A stretch of 39,229 nt of DNA. Source: JAQIBY01 sp046546095 (GTDB taxonomy: Bacteria > Bacteroidota > Bacteroidia > Bacteroidales > ML635J-15). Below are positions 25,552 through 33,777 of the stretch, piece after piece (within the stretch, counting starts at the first letter, position 1; each line of letters begins with the position of its first letter). Location of the stretch: contig JBKGYK010000023.1 of NCBI GenBank assembly GCA_046546095.1, positions 1 through 39,229 of the forward strand. Direction: 5' to 3'. The position numbers and the translations under genes are program-made. The notes below the pieces were generated by a model, which was not told the origin of the DNA, ran no database searches, and saw only the letters and a program-made list of their open reading frames with translations.

Positions 25552-27570
25552 ATGCAAAAGTTTAATGTAATCTTATGCTTAGTGTGCATTATTATTGTAT
25601 TTCAGGCTAACAATCTTAGTGCTCAGGGGGTTGCCATCAATGAAGATGGTTCCAATGCCAACAGTTCCGCCATGCTGGATGTTAAGGCAACAGACAAGGG
25701 AGTGCTGATACCCAGGGTTGATATTGCAAATTTATCAAGTGCGGCACCGATTGCTTCACCTGCGGACGGGCTGTTGGTCTATAACATCAACACAACTACA
25801 GGACAAGGATATTATTACTGGAACGGTAGCGAATGGGTGCAACTAACAACCTTTGATGATGAAAGGCCGCCAAAATGGAGCGGAACATCATCTACCTCAT
25901 CAGATATTGGACGTACAGGACAGGTTGGACTTGGCACAACCAGTCCGCAATCTCAATTTCACATTACGGAAGACATGCAAATCGGCACCGACGGATTCAA
26001 TCGGGATCATATGATGACATTTTGGGCAGAAAACGGATATGAAGCGAATCTTGTCATGCGGGAAACACCTGACCACGGCATGGGAATACGGTATAATGCC
26101 AACGACAACAAATTGTATTTTGACAGATATGCTGATCAGACTACACCAACCCCCCTGTTTGCACTTCAGCGTGATGCTGCTATTGCTGAGATATCCGGTA
26201 CTTTGGATATGCATTCAAATCAAATTCACAACCTGGATTGTGATGGCGGAAGTACTGATGCAGCAAGTTGCGGGTGGGTTAATGCCAATGATGATAATAC
26301 CACCTATTCAGCCGGCAATCAGCTTAGCTTATCCGGAACAACCTTTAATGTAAGTGAAGGAAGTGGTTCCGGCCTGGATGCTGATTTGCTTGACGGGCAA
26401 CATGGTTCATATTATCTTGATAATACAGACAATCAGAATATTTCAGGATCCGGCTTATCTGGAACATCTCTTACAATTGGAATTGAAAATGGCTCTAATC
26501 AAACAGTAGACTTGTCTTCTCTCAAAGAATGGAATGATCAGGGAGACTATTTAACCCCTAAAGATGGAAATGATGTAAGAATTTACGAAAACACAACCGA
26601 TTATCACATATACACTAGTCATGCATTCGATAATTATGGAATTTACTTTTACAGATCCGGCTCCTATCCTGATGGCACAGATTATGACTATAATGACACA
26701 AAAGCAACCATTTTAGGAGCAAATTACTGGGGTGAGACATACAGTTTCGCTATACATGGTGCATCATTCCTTGATTACGACAGATCCGGCGGCACATTTG
26801 GAGGCGACTGGTATGGAGATGATTGGGGATGCCTTGCTTATCAAAATTCCAGCGGGACGGAATACGGAGGATACTTTTCTGGCGGTTACACTGGTGGTGC
26901 AGGAAAGTCTAACATGAATAATGCTCATGTCAATTGCGGAATTGGTGTATGGGGTGACTTATTTGGAGCAGATATCCATGGAAACATCTATGGAGCTTTT
27001 ATTGAGGGAGGCAGATATGCTTCTTATAACCATGGTAATACATATAAGGATGGCTATGATGTCCACTTACAGGATGTAGGCCGCGATAATATGGCGGTCA
27101 TGTACACATCCGTATCGACAAATGCAACTGTAACAACAAGCGGATATGGTAGTCTTAATCAAGGAAACGCAAGCATTCAGTTTTCCAGAGAGTTTAAAGA
27201 AATAATTGATAATGATTACCCGGTGGTGGTATCGTTAACACCAATAGGTGAAAGCAATGGTATTCACATTACTGAAGTCACTAATAATGGGTTCAATGTA
27301 TCTGAGAATAGCGATGGGCAAAGCAATATTGAATTTACCTGGATTGCACATGCAAAAAGAAAAGGAATAGACAATGGTGGCATTGCTCCAGAAGTTGTTA
27401 AATCAGATTATGTAGAAAAATTGCATAATGGTCAAAAGCCGGATGCTTCTTTTAAAGGCCAAACCAATGGATTATATTTTAAAAATGGACAAATTATCAA
27501 TGAACGACATCAATCCACAATTTCAAACAAGGCTGGAAATAATCAGCTAAACGACACACAACATAAATGA
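25552..27570 (+). CDS. Tail-fibre-like surface protein A (672 aa)
   Basis: 672 aa. Signal peptide to about 24 (FQANNLSAQ). GVAINEDGSNANSSAMLDVK opens the N-terminal module found on many Bacteroidota tail-fibre-domain surface proteins, then a WNGSEWVQL segment and one VGLGTTSP repeat. The first ~182 residues are shared with protein B. The unique middle (about 183-520) is Gly/Tyr/Asn-rich with LSGTTFNVSEGSGSGLDADLLDGQH, as in phage-type fibre repeats, and a beta-helix-like YGGYFSGGYTGG stretch. Residues about 535-615 share a C-terminal module (PVVVSLTPIGE, NNGFNVSE, FTWIAHAKRK) with protein B. No S74 chaperone or T9SS sorting domain seen. Role inferred: adhesion or surface variation. Confidence 0.8.
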   Translation: MQKFNVILCLVCIIIVFQANNLSAQGVAINEDGSNANSSAMLDVKATDKGVLIPRVDIANLSSAAPIASPADGLLVYNINTTTGQGYYYWNGSEWVQLTTFDDERPPKWSGTSSTSSDIGRTGQVGLGTTSPQSQFHITEDMQIGTDGFNRDHMMTFWAENGYEANLVMRETPDHGMGIRYNANDNKLYFDRYADQTTPTPLFALQRDAAIAEISGTLDMHSNQIHNLDCDGGSTDAASCGWVNANDDNTTYSAGNQLSLSGTTFNVSEGSGSGLDADLLDGQHGSYYLDNTDNQNISGSGLSGTSLTIGIENGSNQTVDLSSLKEWNDQGDYLTPKDGNDVRIYENTTDYHIYTSHAFDNYGIYFYRSGSYPDGTDYDYNDTKATILGANYWGETYSFAIHGASFLDYDRSGGTFGGDWYGDDWGCLAYQNSSGTEYGGYFSGGYTGGAGKSNMNNAHVNCGIGVWGDLFGADIHGNIYGAFIEGGRYASYNHGNTYKDGYDVHLQDVGRDNMAVMYTSVSTNATVTTSGYGSLNQGNASIQFSREFKEIIDNDYPVVVSLTPIGESNGIHITEVTNNGFNVSENSDGQSNIEFTWIAHAKRKGIDNGGIAPEVVKSDYVEKLHNGQKPDASFKGQTNGLYFKNGQIINERHQSTISNKAGNNQLNDTQHK

Positions 27571-27974
27571 TAGTTTTGATTGCGGATATCTTGCCTAAAC
27601 GTTTTCTATAGAACCTTGATTTGTTATCTATACAGCTCTCCATTAACCGCTTTTACGCGATTTTAGCATCAAAAATAACAAATAAAGCGAATATGATATA
27701 CGGTATTATAAATGGAAATAAGAATAAGGCCAGTCGCTGACTTGCATTAGGGATAGAAACCGAACTCCACAGTTTTTTGTTTTGTCACCCAACTACTTCC
27801 TTATGTACTTTTATAGGCTTATTTTTCCAGCTTGATATTCATCCACTTCAAAGCCACATGCACATAAATTAATTTTTGTTTTGGTATACTTTTCTACCAT
27901 GTTGTGATATTTTCATTATCTTTCGGGCTAGTTCCATTAACCAATTTCTTTGGCTAATTAAACTGAATTTATTT
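27571..27974. other. Intergenic region with truncated RNA-like element
   Basis: There is no gene between surface protein A and the broken paralogue. At 27720-27772 it carries a 53-nt sequence matching 46 of 53 positions with 33527-33579, the 5' part of a structured element. The 3' part is missing here. The rest is AT-rich with no clear signal. Confidence 0.5.
27720..27772 (+). ncRNA. Truncated copy of conserved Bacteroidota RNA-like element
   Basis: Contains GCATTAGGGATAGAAACCG, matching the 5' half of the element at 33527-33667, but lacks the AGCGGATAGCCCGACC half. Probably a non-functional relic. Confidence 0.35.
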
Positions 27975-28460
27975 ATGAAGAAAAATACTTCGTATTTTTC
28001 CCAAAAAGCATTGTATCTTTTAATATTGGTATTTTTAGTAAAATTTGGCAATTCACAAGGTGTTGCCATCAACACTGATGGTTCAAGTGCAAACAGCTCC
28101 GCCATGCTGGATGTAAAATCAACAACATCAGGAATGCTCATTCCCCGCATGACACAGGCAGAGCGTAATGGCATTTCAAGCCCGGCCAGTTCCTTATTGA
28201 TTTACCAAACTGACAACACACCAGGATTTTATTATTGGGACAGCAGAAGCTGGGTGCAACTCTTCTCTGGCGATGAAGTTGATCCTTCATGGGATGGGGA
28301 TGCCGATACAACAAGTGATATATACAGGGCAGGAAAAGTGGGCATAGGTACCATCAATCCTGCTGTTGAGCTCGAAGTTTCTGGTAATATCATGACATTT
28401 GACGGTTTACTAACATCGGCAATTAGTTATGTAAGGCCTTTTCCCAGGCCTGATTTGTGA
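27975..28460 (+). pseudogene. Surface protein paralogue C, truncated by duplication insert
   Basis: ATG at 27975 (MKKNTSYFSQKALYLLILVF), signal peptide, then GVAINTDGSSANSSAMLDVK, YYWDSRSWVQLFSGDE, DPSWDGDADTTSDIYRAGKV and GIGTINPAVELEVSG, collinear with residues 1-160 of proteins A and B. At 28436 the reading frame enters the duplicated block (antisense pgi start) and stops after eight foreign codons. The missing remainder matches in position the body of protein B from about residue 183, so C and B's body were probably one gene. A secreted stub of 161 aa might still be made. Confidence 0.75.
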
Positions 28461-30032
28461 TATACTTTTCCGGATTATTGTTGATGTATTTGAGCATAAT
28501 CTTAAATTTCGTTTGTGCATGAAGATAAAAAAAATCAGAAAGCCAACAAAACAATACCTGAACTATCAAATATATCAGGCACTCAGCATGTCATACAGTG
28601 CTTTTTTATCGTGTATTGTGATGATGCGTTTTTCCAGGCTAATGATTCCTTCCTCCTCCATTGCATTGATGGCACGAATTAGCGAGGTACGGGCGACGCC
28701 AAACAGACGTGCCAGCTCATCCTGTGTCATGTCAAGCTCAATGCTTTTGTAGGTATCGCCGCTTCGGGTGAGGATATATTCCGCCAGTTTTTGTTTAATA
28801 TTTTTGAATGTCAGAAAATGGATTTTCTGAGCCAGAAACTGTCCACGACCGGAAAGCGTGTTCAGGAAATTCAGCATCACCTGCTGGTTTTTCTGGAAGA
28901 GGTTCAATAGCTCATTTTTGTGAATATACATCACGCTGCATGCTTCAGCTGCGCTAATGCTAACAGGAATGGTATTGTTCTTACCAAACAAAAATGCAGG
29001 TGCCACCATCCGGCCGGGTCGGATTGTTTCAATGCGTAAATCATTGGCTCCCGGTTCATGCATTTCAGCCTGAATTGTGCCGGACATCAAAATCATGAGA
29101 CTTTCAATTCTGTCGCCACGGGAGGCAATTAACTCCCCGGTTTTAAACATACGGACCCGGAAAACCAGGTCAGAATGTATGGTCTGAATATCATTCTCCT
29201 TTAGATTTTTAAACAAGTCGAAACCGGAAAAATCCATGTCCTGGTTTTGATTCATATTTCGCTTATTATCTTTTTGCTAAAGATAAAAAAATCAAGCTAC
29301 TTTTTACCCTGCTTTATGGTCACACTCAAGCTTTTTCCTTTAACAACAATCGCCATTATATAGTAAATTATATCATTTTTCTGTTATATTTTGCTTTAAA
29401 TATATTTACTTCAATACGGTAAAAAAAAAATGTATCTTGTGTGCGGATTCTGGGATAGAATCATAAAAACAAAGGGGGATTATTATGCAAAAGTTTAATG
29501 TAATCTTATGCTTAGTGTGCATTATTATTGTATTTCAGGCTAACAATCTTAGTGCTCAGGGGGTTGCCATCAATGAAGATGGTTCCAATGCCAACAGTTC
29601 CGCCATGCTGGATGTTAAGGCAACAGACAAGGGAGTGCTGATACCCAGGGTTGATATTGCAAATTTATCAAGTGCGGCACCGATTGCTTCACCTGCGGAC
29701 GGGCTGTTGGTCTATAACATCAACACAACTACAGGACAAGGATATTATTACTGGAACGGTAGCGAATGGGTGCAACTAACAACCTTTGATGATGAAAGGC
29801 CGCCAAAATGGAGCGGAACATCATCTACCTCATCAGATATTGGACGTACAGGACAGGTTGGACTTGGCACAACCAGTCCGCAATCTCAATTTCACATTAC
29901 GGAAGACATGCAAATCGGCACCGACGGATTCAATCGGGATCATATGATGACATTTTGGGCAGAAAACGGATATGAAGCGAATCTTGTCATGCGGGAAACA
30001 CCTGACCACGGCATGGGAATACGGTATAATGC
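28436..30032. repeat. 1,597-bp direct duplication, copy B
   Basis: Identical by eye to 24503-26099. The left end cuts paralogue C and leaves a 62-bp pgi 5' fragment (28436-28497, minus strand). The right end falls inside the surface gene at a point where A and B remain similar (NANDNKLYFDRY versus NATDNKLYFDRY), so this side may have been made by homologous recombination. Absence of differences implies a recent event, ongoing gene conversion, or assembly error. Confidence 0.95.
28575..29255 (-). CDS. Crp/Fnr-family transcription regulator, copy B
   Basis: 226 aa, identical to the regulator at 24642-25322, within the duplicated block. It has the same cyclic-nucleotide-like beta roll and C-terminal HTH (ELARLFGVARTSLIRA), and the same divergent layout, here facing surface protein B at 29485. 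Downstream it runs into the truncated pgi start rather than an intact pgi. Both copies should bind the same sites, so dosage or cross-control of the two surface genes is expected if both are expressed. Confidence 0.92.
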   Translation of the reverse strand: MNQNQDMDFSGFDLFKNLKENDIQTIHSDLVFRVRMFKTGELIASRGDRIESLMILMSGTIQAEMHEPGANDLRIETIRPGRMVAPAFLFGKNNTIPVSISAAEACSVMYIHKNELLNLFQKNQQVMLNFLNTLSGRGQFLAQKIHFLTFKNIKQKLAEYILTRSGDTYKSIELDMTQDELARLFGVARTSLIRAINAMEEEGIISLEKRIITIHDKKALYDMLSA

Positions 30033-32286
30033 AACTGATAACAAACTGTATTTTGACAGATACCCCGATGCAACAATTCCCTCTCCCATCATGACATTAT
30101 TGAGGGATGATGAATATATTGGGATTGGTACAACTGCGCCAACAAGCCTGCTGCATGTTGATGGCAGCGTGCGATTCTCAAATCTTGGCAGCGGAACACA
30201 AAGCACCGGCTTAATGATTGATGGAAACGGCAACCTTTCCAGCCGGAATCTTAATATTTCCAATTGGGATGATGCATATAACTGGGGGGATCACGCAACA
30301 GAAGGTTATTTGACTAATTTCGATGAGATGGATCCCACATGGAACGGCTCGGCCAATGAAACTGCAGACATAGGCAGAAGCGGAAATGTTGGCATAGGGA
30401 CCACCAACCCGAATTATGAACTTGATGTACTTGGAGATGATTTGTCCGTTGCCAGATTCAGACGCACCACCACTGGCGGAACATCAGGTGGTTTCCAATT
30501 TGGTAACAGCGATCAGACTTATGAGGTATTTGGAAATGATTCCCGTGCAGCATTAAGAGTCAATGGTGATTATGTAATGTATTGGGGTACAAACGGGAAC
30601 ATCGGAATCGGCACAACAAGTCCGACTAGCCTGCTGCATGTGGATGGAAGTGTACGATTCTCAAATCTTGGCAGCGGAACACAAAGCACAGGCTTAATGA
30701 TTGATGGAAACGGCAACCTTTCCAGCCGGAATCTTAATATTTCCAATTGGGATGATGCATATAACTGGGGGGATCACGCAACAGAAGGTTATTTGACTAA
30801 TTTCGATGAGATGGATCCCACATGGAACGGCTCGGCCAATGAAACTGCAGACATAGGCAGAAGCGGAAATGTTGGCATAGGGACAACATCTCCGGGAGCC
30901 AAACTTGACATCAAGGATCATACAGACTCAGGCATTATGCTTTACTTAACAGATGATAATACCAGTACCGGTGATCTTGCCCATAAAGCGATCCAGGTGC
31001 AGACCCAGGGAACAGTACAATCCTGGTTATCAACCAACGGACATGCTTATTTTCGGGGTGATGTAGGAATAGGCACAAGCAATCCATCCCAAAAAGTCAC
31101 CATCATAAATGACGAGCCGTTCACCCTCTCAGGGAATGACACAGGTGTGGATAATTTATATTTAGAAGATCACAGCATGGGCGCCGGTGATGGTAACATT
31201 GGAGGATCCTTAAGCTTTTCAGGCCCATACAATGGTGGCAGTGGGAATCAAAGAAGACACGCAGCCATAGCCGGCGTACAAGAAACCAGTGAAAGCGATT
31301 ATATAGGTCTGGCATTTTACACACACAATCAAACAGTCAGCACATATGACATGCAGGAATCCATGAGATTAACACATGACGGGAAATTGGGAATTGGAAC
31401 TAATTCACCAACTCAGGATCTTGAAGTAGAAGGCATAAGCCTTTTTAATGGTGGCACAAGTGAAACCAGAATTATTTATGATGGGTATATTGAAGGTGAA
31501 ACCATTTCAGATGGAAACAGGTTATATGGAATGCCATCAGATGAAACAACCGGTGTTGGCTGGGGATATATTGGAGATAGTGATACTTATTGGTATTATG
31601 TTTATAGCCAAAATCTGATTGATCCCTCGCGCAGGGAGCTTAAAAGAGACATCATATCAGTGACTGAAAGAGAAGATCTGGCAAGCTACATTATGAATGA
31701 CATTGACAAAATGAAACCATCATTTTATAAATACAAAAACGAAACAGACCAACTGATTCAGGGGCAAGAAACTAAATACCGCCCCAATCAACATCTGGGT
31801 CTTCTGGTTGACGAAGCTCCTGATTACATTAAGGACAATGAATTGAGCGGCATAGACATTTATGCCTTGAGTACATTAACTCTACTTGGTGTACAACAGA
31901 ACAGAAAGGATATCAAAGAAATTCATAGAGAAAAGCAAAGCTACGTTAGTTCCGGCACCGGTGTGATTAGAGATAACAAAGTCAAAATTGCATTTGATGA
32001 TTCTTTTAAAGAAAAAATCAAGGAAGATATTATTCCCGTAGTAGTAGCCACTCCCGTTGGAAAAGACGTAAACTTATATATTGTTGAAATAAGCAGCAAT
32101 GGGTTTACCTTAGGTTGTGATTCCAGCGACCCCGTTTCATTTCAGTGGATGGCAAACATAAGCATTGATAATAACAAATCCATTGATAATAACATTTCAC
32201 CTCCGATTGATGGTTTAAAAGTGTCAAAAAGTGATGTATATCCAGTAGCAAACATGAGCAGAAAGAATAACAATGACAAAAAATAA
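29485..32286 (+). CDS. Tail-fibre-like surface protein B with S74-like chaperone (933 aa)
   Basis: 933 aa. Residues 1-182 are identical to protein A (copied leader). Then come tandem GIGTT.P...L.VDG fibre repeats (about 210-660), including a near-identical 285-bp duplication. SRRELKRDI (about 714-722) followed by KMKPSFYKYKNE, HLGLLVDEAPDYI and the helical IYALSTLTLLGVQQNRKDIKEI resemble an intramolecular chaperone (peptidase S74) domain. Ser and Lys are five residues apart (S....K), as in the self-cleaving dyad. The last ~90 residues share the PVVVATPVGK...SSNGFTLG...FQWMA module with protein A. A trimeric fibre that autocleaves is inferred. Not accompanied by phage structural genes. Confidence 0.82.
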   Translation: MQKFNVILCLVCIIIVFQANNLSAQGVAINEDGSNANSSAMLDVKATDKGVLIPRVDIANLSSAAPIASPADGLLVYNINTTTGQGYYYWNGSEWVQLTTFDDERPPKWSGTSSTSSDIGRTGQVGLGTTSPQSQFHITEDMQIGTDGFNRDHMMTFWAENGYEANLVMRETPDHGMGIRYNATDNKLYFDRYPDATIPSPIMTLLRDDEYIGIGTTAPTSLLHVDGSVRFSNLGSGTQSTGLMIDGNGNLSSRNLNISNWDDAYNWGDHATEGYLTNFDEMDPTWNGSANETADIGRSGNVGIGTTNPNYELDVLGDDLSVARFRRTTTGGTSGGFQFGNSDQTYEVFGNDSRAALRVNGDYVMYWGTNGNIGIGTTSPTSLLHVDGSVRFSNLGSGTQSTGLMIDGNGNLSSRNLNISNWDDAYNWGDHATEGYLTNFDEMDPTWNGSANETADIGRSGNVGIGTTSPGAKLDIKDHTDSGIMLYLTDDNTSTGDLAHKAIQVQTQGTVQSWLSTNGHAYFRGDVGIGTSNPSQKVTIINDEPFTLSGNDTGVDNLYLEDHSMGAGDGNIGGSLSFSGPYNGGSGNQRRHAAIAGVQETSESDYIGLAFYTHNQTVSTYDMQESMRLTHDGKLGIGTNSPTQDLEVEGISLFNGGTSETRIIYDGYIEGETISDGNRLYGMPSDETTGVGWGYIGDSDTYWYYVYSQNLIDPSRRELKRDIISVTEREDLASYIMNDIDKMKPSFYKYKNETDQLIQGQETKYRPNQHLGLLVDEAPDYIKDNELSGIDIYALSTLTLLGVQQNRKDIKEIHREKQSYVSSGTGVIRDNKVKIAFDDSFKEKIKEDIIPVVVATPVGKDVNLYIVEISSNGFTLGCDSSDPVSFQWMANISIDNNKSIDNNISPPIDGLKVSKSDVYPVANMSRKNNNDKK
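30118..30402 (+). repeat. Internal repeat 1 of surface protein B
   Basis: About 285 bp, repeated at 30601-30885 (offset 483 bp = 161 codons, in frame). Nearly all differences lie in the first ~60 bp; from CGATTCTCAAATCTTGGC on the two are almost identical. Encodes SLLHVDGSVRFSNLGSG through NWDDAYNWGDHATEGYL and ends DIGRSGNVGIG. Confidence 0.9.
30601..30885 (+). repeat. Internal repeat 2 of surface protein B
   Basis: Second in-frame copy of 30118-30402. Slippage or recombination between the two would remove or add exactly 161 codons without frameshift. Confidence 0.9.
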
Positions 32287-32382
32287 ATGTCTTTGAGAAA
32301 TCTCACCCTTTTGTTACTCAGGTAACATTTTATAAGTGCAGAATGCGCGACATTTGCTGTAGAAATAAAAAATTATACAGCT

Positions 32383-33279
32383 ATGAAACGCGATATTATA
32401 AAAATCAACGAAGATTTATGCAACGGATGCGGTGCATGCATTCCCAACTGCCACGAAGGCGCTTTGCAAATGATTGACGGAAAAGCCCGTCTGATATCAG
32501 ACCTTATGTGTGACGGCCTTGGTGCCTGCATCGGGCACTGCCCTCAGGATGCCATCACAATTGAAAAGCGGGAAGCAGTTCCCTACGATGAAATTGCGGT
32601 CATCAAAGATATGGTTGGAAAAGGAAAAAACACCGTTAAAGCTCACCTGCAGCACTTGTGGGAGCATGATCAGCACGAGTTTGTGCAACAGGGGATCAAC
32701 TACCTGAAAAAACATAAAGACGAACTGGATTTCACCCTTGAAGAAGTCTTGCCAGGAGAAGAAAAACAGCCTGAAAGTTGCGGCCACAGTCACAGCGGCG
32801 GACATGCCTGCCCGGGCTCTGCAATTAAAGAGATGAACCGAAGCTCAGCACCGACAGCAGCAGCACAGGTTTCGGGTGAAAGCACACTCGAACACTGGCC
32901 TGTGCAACTCCATCTGGCCAATCCCGAAGCAGCATATTTTAAGGGAGCAGACTTACTGATAGCGGCCGACTGCACAGCCTTTAGCATGGGAAATTTTCAC
33001 GACAAGCTTCTGAAAGGCCGTAAGCTGGTCATCGCATGCCCGAAACTCGACAGCAACCAGAATTCATATCTGGATAAACTTACCCACATTTTCGCCAACG
33101 CCGGGCTGAATACGGTAACAGTGGCCATTATGGAAGTGCCCTGCTGTGGCAGCCTGAGCCAGCTTGTGATGACAGCCATGCAAGGCAGCGGCAATCAGGT
33201 ACCGGTTAAACAAATCATTGTCGGTGTAGACGGTGAAATCCGGCAGGAAAACTGGGTGAATCTTAGCATGAGCGCCTGA
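32383..33279 (+). CDS. Ferredoxin-type 4Fe-4S protein with C-terminal domain
   Basis: 298 aa, cytoplasmic. First cluster motif C13xxC16xxC19xxxC23 (CNGCGACIPNC). The second reads CDGLGACIGHCP (C43, C49, C53), in which the second Cys of CxxCxxCxxxCP is replaced by Leu, so this site has three ligands. Residues about 130-145 are a Cys/His-rich stretch (CGHSHSGGHACPG) that could bind metal. The C-terminal half (about 165-298) has IAADCTAFSMGNFH, VIACPKLD and VPCCGSL, a conserved unit with further cysteines. This is a recognisable family of anaerobe Fe-S proteins without an assigned reaction. Likely electron transfer. About 500 bp before lipA. Confidence 0.85.
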   Translation: MKRDIIKINEDLCNGCGACIPNCHEGALQMIDGKARLISDLMCDGLGACIGHCPQDAITIEKREAVPYDEIAVIKDMVGKGKNTVKAHLQHLWEHDQHEFVQQGINYLKKHKDELDFTLEEVLPGEEKQPESCGHSHSGGHACPGSAIKEMNRSSAPTAAAQVSGESTLEHWPVQLHLANPEAAYFKGADLLIAADCTAFSMGNFHDKLLKGRKLVIACPKLDSNQNSYLDKLTHIFANAGLNTVTVAIMEVPCCGSLSQLVMTAMQGSGNQVPVKQIIVGVDGEIRQENWVNLSMSA

Positions 33280-33300
33280 TGGAGGTGTGATGAAGGGATG

Positions 33301-33395
33301 GAGAGACAGAGAGACAGAGAGATGGTGAGACGGAGTGAGGGTGAGACGGAGTGAGGGTGAGACGGAGTGAGGGTGAGAGAGTGAGAGGGAGTGAT
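33301..33395. repeat. Purine-rich microsatellite/minisatellite
   Basis: Starts with nearly three units of GAGAGACA (33301-33322), then three exact copies of the 16-bp GAGACGGAGTGAGGGT at 33327-33374, then a degenerate GAGAGAGTGAGAGG tail. It begins just after the Fe-S gene's stop at 33279. One strand is almost pure purine. Confidence 0.85.
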
Positions 33396-33526
33396 TGGGC
33401 ACTGTAGGCATGCGATTTATCGCATCCAGAAAAGTGCAACAATCTGATACATTTGGAGTGTTTAGAAAAGTGTGTCACTTTGCTTTTGTTCAGACACGCC
33501 TTAGATACCTGTAGCTACCCGGAAAA

Positions 33527-33667
33527 AAGAATAAGACCAGGCGCTGACTTGCGTTAGGGATAGAAGCGGTACCCCACAGTCCGCTGGCAGGCGGCGAGGA
33601 GTATTAGCGGATAGCCCGACCGTTTTTGGTTACAGGGCGCGCTGCCTGAAACCAAAAACGGGAACGC
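33527..33667 (+). ncRNA. Conserved Bacteroidota structured RNA-like element
   Basis: The order GCGTTAGGGATAGAAGCGG (33551-33569), variable GC-rich stem, AGCGGATAGCCCGACCG (33605-33621), then a long hairpin CCGTTTTTGGTT / AACCAAAAACGG (33619-33662) with inner CAGG/CCTG pairs, recalls an intergenic element that recurs widely in Bacteroidota. I cannot name its Rfam family with certainty (Flavo-1 is a guess). It lies between the Fe-S gene and lipA, 110 bp before the latter. A truncated relative is at 27720. Non-coding by all frames inspected. Confidence 0.45.
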
Positions 33668-33753
33668 CCAAAAAATAAATCAACAAGTTGAAGATTACAT
33701 ATTTATTATCGAAGATCAATTCCCAAATATTTTAACCACAGATCAAGTTTCAT

Positions 33754-33761
33754 TATCTTTG
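33754..33761 (+). promoter_or_regulatory. Possible -7 element for lipA-lipB
   Basis: TATCTTTG matches TAnnTTTG, 16 bp before the ATG at 33778. At the -33 position (33730-33733) the sequence is TTTT rather than TTTG. Confidence 0.4.
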
Positions 33762-33777
33762 CATCAAAGAATTGATT

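Larger units (their letters stand above)
24503..26099. repeat. 1,597-bp direct duplication, copy A
   Basis: Reading both copies line by line shows no difference between 24503-26099 and 28436-30032 (constant offset 3,933). The block holds the pgi start, the whole Crp/Fnr-type gene, the 229-bp divergent region and the first ~182 codons of the surface protein gene. This copy is the ancestral position because its left end continues into intact pgi. Confidence 0.95.

Noticed and set aside
28436..28497. A second pgi gene
   Set aside because: Only the first 20 codons are present on the minus strand, carried by the duplication; the frame then enters unrelated sequence.
25552..32286. Prophage tail region
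   Set aside because: Fibre-type repeats and an S74-like domain are present, but no capsid, portal, terminase, integrase or lysis genes, and the genes carry signal peptides.
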